In this document: positions 34,582 to 46,902 of the stretch, piece by piece
Numbering within the stretch: position 1 is the stretch's first letter
How the letters are laid out: every line of letters starts with the position of its first letter
NCBI GenBank assembly: GCA_021155855.1
Contig: JAJNAZ010000007.1
Span: 1 to 64,000 of the forward strand
From: Solirubrobacterales bacterium
Lineage (GTDB): Bacteria > Actinomycetota > Thermoleophilia > Solirubrobacterales > 70-9
Length of the DNA stretch: 64,000 bases
Direction: 5' to 3'
Program-made: the position numbers and the translations under genes
Notes under the pieces: generated by a model
The model's database searches: none
Told to the model about the DNA's origin: nothing
Seen by the model: the letters and a program-made list of their open reading frames with translations, nothing else

Positions 34582-36630
34582 CTAGTCGCCGTACTCCCGC
34601 ATCGAGGTCGCGACCGAGAGCATCTGGCCCTCGTCGAGCGACTGAAGCAGCGTGTTGTTGACCCAGTAGGCGGCGTTTTTCGTCTTGAACCCGACCAGCC
34701 GCAGCCGGTCGCCGTCGTAGAAGAGCAGGTAGTTGCGGCCGTCGATCGTCCGCGTCTCGTTCGGGTTGTCGAGGATCGGGGGGTCGACCCAGTCGGTGCC
34801 GGAGACGCCGTAGTACTCGCTGAACAGGCCGCTACCGAAGGTCTGTCCGGGGACGTCGACGACCATCTTGTAGCCCCTATAGGCCTCCTTGTCCGGGCCG
34901 TCGATCGGGAACGCCCGGCTCGCGTCGTCGATGGTCGAGCCGGGCACGAGCCGCGTCGGGTAGTAGATGTCGAACTTGACCATCGGATCCCCGCCGCCGG
35001 TCTTCACGGCGGCGATCCGCCGCGCGTAGTCCTGGCCCTGGGCGGTGGAGTCGTCCATCGGCGGCCCGACGAAGTCCTGCTTCGGCTCGTCGTCGGACTT
35101 CCGATTGCCGCCGCGGTCGTCCGGCTTCTGCTTGTCCTCCTCCGGCGGAGGCTGGTCCGCGTCGCCGCCCGGCCTCGCACCGGGTGTCCCCCCAACGCCG
35201 AGGAACTGCTCGACCGCCTTCTTGATCGCCTTCTCGGAGGCGGTCACGTAGGCGCTGGTGCCGTCACCGAGATCGGCCGGGAAGTGGACCTCGCGCACCG
35301 GCGCCGACTGGACGGCGAGGAAGGTCTTCAGCAGCTCGAGCAGGGTGACCCCGTCACTGATGTCCGAGGTCGTGTACTCGGTGAAGATGTCGAGCAGTTC
35401 GTTGCGGTCGTTGACCAGCGTCCCGACCGAGAGCTTCTGGCGCGCCTCGCGCATGAAGTCCTGCTGGCGCGCCGAACGCACGAGGTCGTTGTCGTCGTGG
35501 CGGAAGCGCACGTACTGGAGCGCCTTGAGGCCACAGAGGCGCTGATAGCCGGCCTCGATGTCGATCTCCGCGGTCCCCGACTCGGGCGGGATGAAGTAGC
35601 GGCGGTCGACGTCGATGTAGACGCAGCCGATCGCGTTTACGGCGTCGGCGAAGCCGGTGAAGTTGATGTTGACGACGTGGTTGATGTCGAGGTCGGTGAG
35701 CCGCTCGACCACCTCCAGGGTGAGGTCCGGCCCGCCCACTGTGTAGGCCTCGTTGAACTTGGCCACGCCGAGCTTCGGGACCGAGACCCGGAGGTCGCGC
35801 GGGATCGAGAGCAGGGCGATCGCGTCCTGCTCGGGGTCGACTCGGAGCAGGATCGTCGTGTCCGAGCGCCCGGGATCGCCCCTGGTGTCGAGGCGCTTGT
35901 CGGAGCCGAGGATGAGGATCGTCTGGGGGTCGCCGCCGTCGACCTCGGTGAGCTGCTCGCGGAGTGAGGCCAGCTTGTCGTTGTCGCTCAATCCCTCAGC
36001 GATGTCGGTGAGGTAGACGAGCAGGCTGATCGCGGTCGCCGCGGCCATCGAGACGACGATCACCAGCGAGGCGGCCAAGAATCGCGCCCACAACGGCTTC
36101 GCCCGCGGGGCCTTGCCGTCTTCGGCCAGGGGGCTCGGCGTCTCCGGGGGCGTTTCGGGCGCCGGCTCGGGCCCCTCCTCGACCTCATGGTCGGCGGTGC
36201 GCGCCCGCAGGCCCGCCATCGCGGCCTCCTCCGCCTGCTCGCGGTCGGCGAGCGCCAGCGTCTCGGCCTCGACCGTCTCCTGGCCCTCGGCGTCCTCGGC
36301 CTCGTTGGGCGCCTCGGGCTGCTCGGGCTCCGAGTCGTCGAGGTCGTCGGCGAGGGCGTCGCGACGCTGATCGGTGTCGTCACCGGGCTGCGACTCGGCG
36401 GCGGGCTCGGGCTCGGGCTCGTCGGCGGGCTGCGACTCGGCGGCGGGCTCGGGCTCGGGCTCGTCGGCGGGCTGCGACTCGGACTCGGGCTCGTCGCCGG
36501 ACTCGGGCTCGGGCTCGTCGTTCGCCCGCTCGGCTCGCCGGCGCCCGGCCCAGGTCGCGGGCTGTGGGGGTTCGTGCTCACCGGCGTCGTCGCTCGGCGG
36601 AACGTCGGGAGTCTCGTCCTCCGGTCTCAA
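34582..36630 (-). CDS. LytR-CpsA-Psr (LCP) family wall-polymer ligase with long acidic N-terminus
   Basis: A 682-residue membrane protein. Residues 1-175 are a cytoplasmic acidic, Pro/Glu-rich region containing two exact 14-residue repeats; a membrane helix spans about 180-208; the LCP catalytic domain follows (ILGSDKR near 240, RSDTTILLRVDP, LSIPRDLRVSVP, FNEAYTVGGP, HVVNINFTGFADAVNAIG). A further 190-residue C-terminal part is outside the core domain. LCP enzymes attach lipid-linked polymers to peptidoglycan. TTG 36630 overlaps the stop of the M20 gene (TTGA) and has GGGGGAG nine bases upstream. Location before the UDP-glucose dehydrogenase suggests it handles a uronic-acid-containing polymer, by inference. 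Confidence 0.88.
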   Translation of the reverse strand: MRPEDETPDVPPSDDAGEHEPPQPATWAGRRRAERANDEPEPESGDEPESESQPADEPEPEPAAESQPADEPEPEPAAESQPGDDTDQRRDALADDLDDSEPEQPEAPNEAEDAEGQETVEAETLALADREQAEEAAMAGLRARTADHEVEEGPEPAPETPPETPSPLAEDGKAPRAKPLWARFLAASLVIVVSMAAATAISLLVYLTDIAEGLSDNDKLASLREQLTEVDGGDPQTILILGSDKRLDTRGDPGRSDTTILLRVDPEQDAIALLSIPRDLRVSVPKLGVAKFNEAYTVGGPDLTLEVVERLTDLDINHVVNINFTGFADAVNAIGCVYIDVDRRYFIPPESGTAEIDIEAGYQRLCGLKALQYVRFRHDDNDLVRSARQQDFMREARQKLSVGTLVNDRNELLDIFTEYTTSDISDGVTLLELLKTFLAVQSAPVREVHFPADLGDGTSAYVTASEKAIKKAVEQFLGVGGTPGARPGGDADQPPPEEDKQKPDDRGGNRKSDDEPKQDFVGPPMDDSTAQGQDYARRIAAVKTGGGDPMVKFDIYYPTRLVPGSTIDDASRAFPIDGPDKEAYRGYKMVVDVPGQTFGSGLFSEYYGVSGTDWVDPPILDNPNETRTIDGRNYLLFYDGDRLRLVGFKTKNAAYWVNNTLLQSLDEGQMLSVATSMREYGD
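36385..36468 (-). repeat. 42-bp tandem repeat in the LCP gene
   Basis: Two adjacent copies encode ADEPEPEPAAESQP. Related partial units (EPEPES, EPESES) flank them, giving a short Pro-Glu tract in the cytoplasmic N-terminus. Copy number is likely to vary between strains. Confidence 0.8.
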
Positions 36631-37733
36631 CCCGTCGCTCCCCCGTCGGCACTCGCGAGCCGCCGCGGCAAGCCCTCGACAAAGTCGACGACCGCGTGCC
36701 GGTAGCTGCCCAGCGAGCCGACCGAGACCCACTCCTCGGGGCCGTGGTGGCCGCCGCCGAGCGGGCCGAACTCGACCGCGGGGATGCCGGCCCGCAGGAA
36801 GGAGACGGCGTCGGATGCACCGTCGCGCCCGACGCTGGTCGTCTCACCGTCGGTGTACGGAGCGGTCGCCTCGCAGAGCGCGCGCACGAACGGCAGCTCG
36901 GGGTCGACTTGCGCCGGCGGGCGCTTGAAGGTCGAGACCACGGTCGCGCCCGCGATCCCGCGCACCTCGTCGAGGATCATCTCCGGGTCCTGCTCCGGCA
37001 GGTGACGCACATCCACGTCGATGAAGCAAGTGTCGGGTACTTTGTTCAGGGCGTCCCCACCGAGGATCCGGCCGAGATTGATCGAGGGCCGGTCGAACAG
37101 CTCCGAGCTCTGGGACGCAAACGGTAGCGACTGGATCGCGCGGAATACGTCAACCGCCCTCAGGATCGCGTTCTCGCCCAGCCACGGAGTCGCGCCGTGC
37201 GCCGCCAGCCCGTCGACTCGCAGGCGCATCGCGACCACGCCCTTGGCGGCGACACCGACGAGCATGTCGGTGGGCTCACCCGTGATCGCGAAGTCCCCGA
37301 CGAAGCCCTCTTCGACGAGCAGATCGCCCCCGCGCTCGACCTCCTCCTCGGACTCCTCGTCGGGGACGATCCCCAATCGCACCCGAACCCCTGCCTGCTC
37401 GCGCAGGTCGACGATCGCGAGCAGTAGGCAGGCCAGCGCGCCCTTCATGTCGTACGCGCCCCGGCCGAGCAGGCGATCCCCCTCGAGCCGCGGCTCGAAC
37501 TGCTCCGCGCGCCCGGGGACCACGTCGACATGACCATGCAAGAGGACCGTCGTTGCGGCCGTCTCGGGGCCGACCTCGGCCAGGGTCACAGGCAGGTCCC
37601 GGCAGGCGATCTGCCGGCTCTCGATGTCACGCGCGTCGAGCCAGCCCTTGATGAACCCGGCGCAGAGCTTGATCCCCTCCGGCAACGAGGTGTCATAACC
37701 GATCAGCTTCTCTGTCAGTACGCGCTCATCCAT
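36627..37733 (-). CDS. M20-family metallopeptidase/deacylase (ArgE/DapE-like)
   Basis: A 368-residue dinuclear zinc hydrolase. Metal ligands and catalytic residues are visible as LLHGHVDVVP (His, Asp), GRGAYDMKGA (bridging Asp), PDEESEEE (catalytic Glu-Glu), TGEPTD (Asp/Glu) and GGGHHGPEEW (His). The lid/dimerisation domain lies between about residues 165 and 275. Members deacylate N-acyl amino acids such as N-succinyl-diaminopimelate or N-acetylornithine; the exact substrate is not evident. It heads the minus-strand run into the LCP gene. CATACT seven bases before the ATG resembles the leaderless boxes in this window. Confidence 0.87.
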   Translation of the reverse strand: MDERVLTEKLIGYDTSLPEGIKLCAGFIKGWLDARDIESRQIACRDLPVTLAEVGPETAATTVLLHGHVDVVPGRAEQFEPRLEGDRLLGRGAYDMKGALACLLLAIVDLREQAGVRVRLGIVPDEESEEEVERGGDLLVEEGFVGDFAITGEPTDMLVGVAAKGVVAMRLRVDGLAAHGATPWLGENAILRAVDVFRAIQSLPFASQSSELFDRPSINLGRILGGDALNKVPDTCFIDVDVRHLPEQDPEMILDEVRGIAGATVVSTFKRPPAQVDPELPFVRALCEATAPYTDGETTSVGRDGASDAVSFLRAGIPAVEFGPLGGGHHGPEEWVSVGSLGSYRHAVVDFVEGLPRRLASADGGATG

Positions 37734-37748
37734 CGGGATCAGTATGCA

Positions 37749-37773
37749 GACCGCGGACGCGATATCCGCGGTC
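37749..37773 (-). terminator. Terminator hairpin of the ATP synthase operon
   Basis: GACCGCGGA-CGCGATA-TCCGCGGTC at 37749-37773 is a perfect 9-bp stem with a 7-base loop, 24 bases downstream of the atpC stop and upstream of the M20 start. No T-tract follows. Confidence 0.65.
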
Positions 37774-37796
37774 CGGTGCAGTCGGTGGCCTGAGGA

Positions 37797-38213
37797 CTAG
37801 CCGCCCTCGGCGATCTGGATGAAGGCCTCGGCGCGGGCGCGTTCGCGCTCGGCCTGCTCGGCCGCCGCGGAGCCCTCCTCCGCCTCGTTCAGCCGTCGCT
37901 CGGCGTCGTCGAGGCGGCTGCGCAGGTCCGACACGTCGAGGTCCCCGGGGGGAATCGCCTCGGCGATCAGCACCCGGGCGCGGTTGGCGAACACCTCGAG
38001 CCAACCCTCGCCCTGGGCGTAGGTCTCGACCTCCGAGTCCGACTTGTGCAGCCGCAGCTCGGCCGGCACCAGTCGGGCGACCATCGGGATGTGCTCGGCA
38101 AGGATTCCGACCTCGCCGACCGCGGTCCGGGTCGAGAGCATCTGCAGCTCCCCCTTGAAGACCTCGCCCTCCGGGGTCAGGACCTCGGCCTCGAGCTTGC
38201 GCTCCGTGGCCAT
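37797..38213 (-). CDS. atpC: F1Fo ATP synthase epsilon subunit
   Basis: A 138-residue subunit of the central stalk, controlling rotation and ATP hydrolysis. The beta-sandwich domain (about 1-85) contains LEAEVLTPEGEVFKGE and GEVGILAEHIPM; the C-terminal part is a two-helix hairpin (about 92-135) rich in Arg and Glu that can act as the inhibitory arm. It is the last gene of the operon, 28 bases after atpD, and is followed by a hairpin terminator. Confidence 0.95.
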   Translation of the reverse strand: MATERKLEAEVLTPEGEVFKGELQMLSTRTAVGEVGILAEHIPMVARLVPAELRLHKSDSEVETYAQGEGWLEVFANRARVLIAEAIPPGDLDVSDLRSRLDDAERRLNEAEEGSAAAEQAERERARAEAFIQIAEGG

Positions 38214-38241
38214 CAGCGGCTGCGACCCGCGGCCCTCGGTC

Positions 38242-42413
<4,172 letters not shown>

Positions 42414-42445
42414 GCTTCGAATGCTCCTTTGTTGAATCTCTTTGC

Positions 42446-42490
42446 GGCCGCCAGGGCGGCCTTACACGATTCCTTCGGGGCTAAAGCCCC
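42446..42490 (-). other. Two hairpins in the atpH-atpA spacer
   Basis: GGGGCTAAAGCCCC at 42477-42490 (6-bp stem, 2-base loop) and GGCCGCCAGGGCGGCC at 42446-42461 (7-bp stem, 2-base loop) lie in tandem in the only long spacer (88 bases) of the operon. In the mRNA they fall between atpH and the atpA ribosome site. They could attenuate read-through or protect a processed atpA mRNA; neither has a U-tract. Confidence 0.55.
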
Positions 42491-42501
42491 TCATTCACAA
42501 C

Positions 42502-43035
42502 TCAGGCCGCCGAGGCGACTTCCTTTCTCAGTTTCTCCAATTTGCTGCGCAGGCTCGCGTCGAGCACCATGTTGCCGACCCGCAGCACGAGCCCGCCGAG
42601 GATGTCCGGATCGACCTCGCTGGTGAGGTCGATGCTGCGGTCGGTCTGTTGCTCGACGGCCTCGCCGACCTGGTCGACGACTCCCTGGTCGAGCTCGACG
42701 GCGCTGGTCAGGGTGACCTCGAGCCGCCGCTTCGCCTTCGCCCAGAGCTCGTCGAAGCGCCGCCGGATCCGAAAGATCACCGGCATCCGATGCTTCTCGG
42801 CGAGCAGCTCGAGGAAATTGACGAGCTCATGGTCGGCGCCGGAGATCGACTTCGCAATCCCGTCGCGCTTCTCGGCGGAGGAGAAGTAGGGGCTGAAGAA
42901 GAACACCTGGAGGTCGCGGTTCGCGGCCAGCGCGTCGGCGAACTCGCCCAGCTGGTCGTGGATCTGATCCAGTCGATCCTTATCCTTGGCCGCCTCGAAC
43001 AGGGCGTCGGCATAGACCCGCGCGATCTCCTCCAT
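42502..43035 (-). CDS. atpH: F1Fo ATP synthase delta subunit
   Basis: A 177-residue peripheral stalk protein linking subunit b to the top of F1. EIARVYADALFEAAKDK is the standard N-terminus, and the C-terminal part ends DPDILGGLVLRVGNMVLDASLRSKLEKL, the family signature. The separate delta and b genes differ from the fused b-delta gene of mycobacteria. The start is one base after the atpF stop region (two-base gap). Confidence 0.95.
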   Translation of the reverse strand: MEEIARVYADALFEAAKDKDRLDQIHDQLGEFADALAANRDLQVFFFSPYFSSAEKRDGIAKSISGADHELVNFLELLAEKHRMPVIFRIRRRFDELWAKAKRRLEVTLTSAVELDQGVVDQVGEAVEQQTDRSIDLTSEVDPDILGGLVLRVGNMVLDASLRSKLEKLRKEVASAA

Positions 43036-43037
43036 GC

Positions 43038-43631
43038 CTAGGCCTTGTCCTCCGTGCCGTTACCCGCCAGAGCCGAGAAGTCGACCTCGGCGAGCGCCTC
43101 CTGAACTAGTCGCTTCTGGTCGGCGTCGTCGAGGCTCTTACGGGTCACCTTCTCGGTTGCGAGCACGGTCAGGTCGGCGACCTCGCTGCGGATCCGCTCG
43201 AGCGAACGCCGGGTCTCGGCCTCGATGTCCTTGCGGGCCGCCGCGACCAGCTCCTCACGCTTGGCCTTGCCCTCCGAGGCCGCCTCGGCGATCGCCGTCT
43301 CCGACGCCTTGCGGGCCCGGACGACGATGTCCTCCGCCTGCTCGCGCGCCTCGCGCAGCCGCTGGCGGTACTCGTCGAGCAGCTGCTCCGCCTCCTGGCG
43401 TCGGCGCTCGGAGGCCTCGATGTTCTCCTTGATCGCGCTGGCACGCTTCTCCAGCGCGTCGCCGATCCGCGGGAAGGCGACCTTGCTCAGCACCCAGAGC
43501 GTGATCCCGAACAAGAGCAGGGTCCAGATCATCAGCCCGAGCCCGGGCGAGACGAGGAAGCTGCCGCCCTCCTCCTCGGCGCCCTCGGCCTGAGCGAGCA
43601 GGAAGGCACCCATGTCTGCGAACAGGTCCAT
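43038..43631 (-). CDS. atpF: F1Fo ATP synthase b subunit
   Basis: A 197-residue peripheral stalk protein. One membrane helix (about residues 28-48, GLMIWTLLLFGITLWVLSKV) is followed by a long charged coiled coil (EKRASAIKENIEASERRRQE onward) that contacts the delta subunit. Length is slightly above the typical 160-175. It sits between the c and delta genes with gaps of three and two bases. Confidence 0.94.
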   Translation of the reverse strand: MDLFADMGAFLLAQAEGAEEEGGSFLVSPGLGLMIWTLLLFGITLWVLSKVAFPRIGDALEKRASAIKENIEASERRRQEAEQLLDEYRQRLREAREQAEDIVVRARKASETAIAEAASEGKAKREELVAAARKDIEAETRRSLERIRSEVADLTVLATEKVTRKSLDDADQKRLVQEALAEVDFSALAGNGTEDKA

Positions 43632-43634
43632 CCT

Positions 43635-43913
43635 CTAGAGGAAGAAGGCGATCAGGCCGAAGATGAAGGTGTAGAAGGCGACCGCCTCGGTGAGTGCGAA
43701 GCCGAGCCAGCGGATCGCCTGCAGCTCGTCCTTCATCTCCGGCTGGCGGGCGACGGATTCGATCTCCTTGCCGAAGATGATCCCGATGCCGATCCCCGCG
43801 CCGATCGATCCGAGGCCGGCGCCGACGCCGAGCGCGATCGCCTTGCCGGCGTCGACCACGGGCTCGAGGTCGACGGCCTGCGCGGCCTGCGCGAGCGGAA
43901 TCAAGACGTCCAT
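43635..43913 (-). CDS. atpE: F1Fo ATP synthase c subunit
   Basis: A 92-residue proteolipid hairpin of the rotor ring. Helix one is glycine-rich ([20 protein letters not shown]), the polar loop is ARQPEM, and helix two carries the ion-binding Glu76 in [15 protein letters not shown]. The residues around it lack the Gln/Ser pattern of sodium-coupled rings, so proton coupling is expected. An N-terminal extension of about 17 residues precedes helix one and may be cleaved or amphipathic. Confidence 0.95.
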   Translation of the reverse strand: MDVLIPLAQAAQAVDLEPVVDAGKAIALGVGAGLGSIGAGIGIGIIFGKEIESVARQPEMKDELQAIRWLGFALTEAVAFYTFIFGLIAFFL

Positions 43914-43929
43914 TGAGTTAGCTCCTTTT

Positions 43930-44841
43930 CTAGTGTGTCTCGGCGGTCGCCCCGCCGAGGTAGATCGCGGTCAAGGTCGAGAAGATGAATGCCTGCAGGG
44001 TGGCGATCAGGCCCACCTCGAGGATGAAGAAGAAGAATGCGAGCGGGAACGTGAGCAGCCCCAGGGCAGCCACGCCGAGCAGCACCGCGAGCCCGCCGCC
44101 CATGAACAGCAGCAGCAGGTGGCCGGCGAGGATGTTCGCGAAGAGCCGCACCGAGAGCGAGATCAGACGCGCGAACTGGGAGACCGCCTCGATCACGAAG
44201 ATGAACGCCTTCGCGGCCGGGTTCATGCTCTCCAGGCCCGGGGGCAGCCATGACTTCAAATAGCCGATGAAGCCCTTCGCCCGGATCCCCTCGACGTGGT
44301 AGGAGAACCAGACCACGAGCGTCAGCACGAGCGGGATCGAGAGGTTCGCCGTCGCGGCGTAGAGGGCCAGGGACGGCACCTCCAGGCCGAAGATGTCGAT
44401 CTTGTGCTCGGTGTTGATCGGCAGCGGCAGAAAGCCGATCATGTTCGAGAACCAGATGAAGAAGAACAACGTCGCCAGGAACGGAAACCAGCGCTGCGCC
44501 AGTCGCTCGTCGGGGATGTTGCCGCGGGTGATGTTGTTGCGGGTCAGGTCGTAGGCGAGCTCCACCGCCATCTGGATCTTGTTCGGCTCGCGCTGCATCC
44601 GGCTGGCGATGAACGTCATCGCGCCGATCGTCAGCCCGCAGGCCAACAGCAGGTAGAGCACCGCCTTGTTGATGCTGAGGTCGATGCCGGCGATCTCGAT
44701 CGAGATCCACGGGTCGAGCTTGAACTCGTTCTGCGGCTGGAAGGATTCGTTCTTGCCCTCGTTGCCGAGGACGACCAGGAGCAGGATCAGGATCGCGAAG
44801 TAGATCCCCACCCCGAGGAAGATCTTCGCCTTTCTGGTCAC
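43930..44841 (-). CDS. atpB: F1Fo ATP synthase a subunit
   Basis: A 303-residue membrane stator that forms the proton half-channels. Several hydrophobic segments are visible; the essential Arg is in [18 protein letters not shown]. The N-terminus has an extra membrane segment ([20 protein letters not shown]) and a short polar loop before the conserved core. GTG 44841 overlaps the stop of the small membrane protein gene upstream (GTGA). Confidence 0.94.
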   Translation of the reverse strand: MTRKAKIFLGVGIYFAILILLLVVLGNEGKNESFQPQNEFKLDPWISIEIAGIDLSINKAVLYLLLACGLTIGAMTFIASRMQREPNKIQMAVELAYDLTRNNITRGNIPDERLAQRWFPFLATLFFFIWFSNMIGFLPLPINTEHKIDIFGLEVPSLALYAATANLSIPLVLTLVVWFSYHVEGIRAKGFIGYLKSWLPPGLESMNPAAKAFIFVIEAVSQFARLISLSVRLFANILAGHLLLLFMGGGLAVLLGVAALGLLTFPLAFFFFILEVGLIATLQAFIFSTLTAIYLGGATAETH

Positions 44842-45263
44842 GCGTCCGCCCGCTCGGGGTGAAGCAGTTTCGTCAGCGCCAGGGAACCGAGGTGGACGGT
44901 GACCAGCGCCAGGGTGAGGACCGCCGCCGCGAGGCCGTCCTCGCGTTCGCCGAGCAGGCCGACGAGCAGGATGGCGAGCGCCACCAGCCAGACCCGACCG
45001 AGGGTCGAGGCGCCGACCAGGCCGAGCGCGGTGCGGCGGTCGCCGCGGGCGAGCGCGGCGGCCGCGCGGCGCTCGGCGAAGGCGAGGATCGCATGCTGGG
45101 CGAGCCAGGCCGCTGCGGCGGCGGCGTAGCCGAGCAGCGGCAGGTCCGCGAGCACGAATACCGGAAGCGCGATCGCGAGCAGGCCGAGGTCGGCGTACCG
45201 AAGCAGGGCGCTCGGACGACCACCGTCGGCGGCCTCAGAGCCTTCTAAAGCGAGCGTAGACAA
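44838..45263 (-). CDS. AtpI-like membrane protein of the ATP synthase operon
   Basis: About 141 residues with four hydrophobic helices (for example LGLLAIALPVFVLADLPLLG and GRVWLVALAILLVGLLG). Size, topology and place directly before atpB match subunit I, an assembly factor for the c ring. The sequence itself is weakly conserved. The start is uncertain: TTG 45263 lies inside the upstream AtpZ-like gene and no ribosome site is obvious; TTG 45269 is another option. The gene's stop overlaps atpB. Confidence 0.65.
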   Translation of the reverse strand: MSTLALEGSEAADGGRPSALLRYADLGLLAIALPVFVLADLPLLGYAAAAAAWLAQHAILAFAERRAAAALARGDRRTALGLVGASTLGRVWLVALAILLVGLLGEREDGLAAAVLTLALVTVHLGSLALTKLLHPERADA

Positions 45264-45432
45264 GAGCAAGACCGGCGACGAGACCCGCGAACAGCCCAGC
45301 GAGGCCGAACGGGATCGCAAGGTCCACCAGCGACCCGAGCCCGTACCCGGCCGCCGCCCCGGCGATCATCGCTCCGACCACGGACACGCCCGCCGTGGCG
45401 GCGTCCGCCCTCGTCGGAGGGCCCTCTGTCAT
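45235..45432 (-). CDS. AtpZ-like two-helix membrane protein
   Basis: A 65-residue protein: a polar N-terminus, then two membrane helices (AGVSVVGAMIAGAAAGYGLG and AGLFAGLVAGLALVYARF) separated by a short loop. This is the AtpZ/AtpI-like pattern (putative F0F1-ATPase subunit) that begins many atp operons. AtpZ-AtpI complexes have been linked to magnesium transport; the acidic residue in GSLVDLAIP is in the right region. It is the first gene of the operon. Confidence 0.75.
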   Translation of the reverse strand: MTEGPPTRADAATAGVSVVGAMIAGAAAGYGLGSLVDLAIPFGLAGLFAGLVAGLALVYARFRRL

Positions 45433-45598
45433 CCGAAAAGCTGAAGCTGCGGCCAGGCAATGACGGTCGCTAAGTCCGATCGATCCCAGGGAAAAGAAGA
45501 GCCGCCAGGCACCGGCGGGCCGGCAACCGGGCGGGGCCGCGACTATAGCCGAACCAGGCCACCTTCGGCGCCAGCTTGTAACAAGTTTGTGACAGCCG
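45433..45598 (-). promoter_or_regulatory. Leader and probable promoter of the ATP synthase operon
   Basis: The 166-bp gap between the WecA-like stop and the AtpZ-like start. TATAGT on the minus strand (45547-45542) is the best -10 candidate, giving a leader of about 100 bases; no good -35 is seen. Just upstream is the palindrome CTTGTAACAAG (45575-45585), placed where a regulator could bind. Confidence 0.4.
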
Positions 45599-46888
45599 CT
45601 ACCGCGGATCCTCGACCGTCTCGAACTCCCCGGTCTCGGGCTCGATCTCCGCCCACTCCCCGGTCTCGGGATCGACGGTGGCGAAGCTCCCGGTCTCCAG
45701 CTCGCGCGCCACTCCCTCGTCGACCTCCGCGTCGGCGACCGGGGCGCCGCGGGCGTCGGCAAGGTCGCGCGAGCGCTTGCGCCGGAGCTTCAGGATCTCG
45801 AGCGTGATCACGAGGTAGACGCTCGCCGCCGCGGCGAGCAGCAGGCAGCCGATCATCACCGCGGCCCAGGCGGCGTCGAAGTTGCCTCGGTCGTCGGAGT
45901 AGGGGACGAAGCGCAGCGCCAGCGCCAGACCGGCCATCACCAACGCCCAGCCGTAGAGGTAGGCCAGGGTGCGCCGTTGCGAGAAGCCGATGTCGGCCAT
46001 CCGGTGGTGCAGGTGCCAGCGGTCGGCGCGGTAGATCGGGCGCCGGTACTTGATTCGCTTCGCGATCACGAAGCCGGTGTCGAAGATCGGCACGGCGAGG
46101 ATCACCAGGGGGAAGAACAGGGCGACGACGGCGTTCGTCTTCAGCGCGCCCTGGACTGCGATCGCTCCGAGCAGGTAGCCGAGCAGATTGGAGCCGGTAT
46201 CGCCCATGAAGCTGGACGCCGGCGGAAAGCCGTGGCGCAGAAACCCGAGCGCTCCTCCCGCGGTGAGGGCGGCGATAACCGCGGCGCTCGTGCGCGATAG
46301 CGACAACGCCACCACGGCGAGCGTGGTGGCACAGATCACGCAGACTCCGGCGGCAAGGCCGTCGACACCGTCGATCAGGTTGATGATGTTGATCACCGCG
46401 ACGATGCCCGCGATCGTCAGCAGGTGGCTGAGCCTGACGTTGCCGGCGAACGGCGCGCTGAGCAGATCGACCGACGCGAGATCTATGCGCCCGAGAAATG
46501 GCAGCGCGAAGCTCGCGACCTGCACGCCGCTGAAGACGGGGATCGCGGCCGCTGCCGCTTGTCCGAGCAGCTTCGGTGCGGCCGACAGGTCCCAGATGTC
46601 GTCCGCAACTCCGACCAGGGCGATTGCGATCGCGCCGCCGAGGATGGCGCGAGTCAGCGGGACCCAGGGCAAAAACAGCGTCCCGCCGATCACGACCGCG
46701 ATCAGGATCGCCAGGCCGCTCAGCTTCGGCGTGGGGACCGTGTGCAGACTGCGCTCGTTGGGGTAGTCGATCGCACCTATTCGGCGCGCAATCCCCTCGG
46801 CGGTGGGGACCATCAACCAGGCGAGCGCTGCCGCTACGACGAACGCGATCAGGGCGAAGATGGGCTCCGGGCGCCCGTCGACGAGCAT
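45599..46888 (-). CDS. WecA/MraY-family phosphoglycosyltransferase
   Basis: A 429-residue polytopic protein of about 11 hydrophobic segments that would transfer a sugar-1-phosphate (typically GlcNAc-1-P) from a UDP-sugar to undecaprenyl phosphate. Active-site blocks are VGVADDIWDL (metal-binding Asp pair), INIINLIDGVDGLAAG, SFMGDTGSNLLGYLL and the cytoplasmic HLHHRMADIGFSQRR histidine loop. The C-terminal 60 residues are cytoplasmic and acidic, with DPETGEWAEIEPETGEFE forming two imperfect repeats. It occupies the rfe/wecA position found just before atpI in actinobacteria. Confidence 0.9.
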   Translation of the reverse strand: MLVDGRPEPIFALIAFVVAAALAWLMVPTAEGIARRIGAIDYPNERSLHTVPTPKLSGLAILIAVVIGGTLFLPWVPLTRAILGGAIAIALVGVADDIWDLSAAPKLLGQAAAAAIPVFSGVQVASFALPFLGRIDLASVDLLSAPFAGNVRLSHLLTIAGIVAVINIINLIDGVDGLAAGVCVICATTLAVVALSLSRTSAAVIAALTAGGALGFLRHGFPPASSFMGDTGSNLLGYLLGAIAVQGALKTNAVVALFFPLVILAVPIFDTGFVIAKRIKYRRPIYRADRWHLHHRMADIGFSQRRTLAYLYGWALVMAGLALALRFVPYSDDRGNFDAAWAAVMIGCLLLAAAASVYLVITLEILKLRRKRSRDLADARGAPVADAEVDEGVARELETGSFATVDPETGEWAEIEPETGEFETVEDPR

Positions 46889-46902
46889 CGCCGCGGCTCA
46901 GG

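Noticed and set aside
36385-36468. Tandem repeat as a possible CRISPR or mobile-element repeat
   Set aside because: The repeats are in frame, directly adjacent without spacers, and encode a Pro-Glu tract inside the LCP protein.
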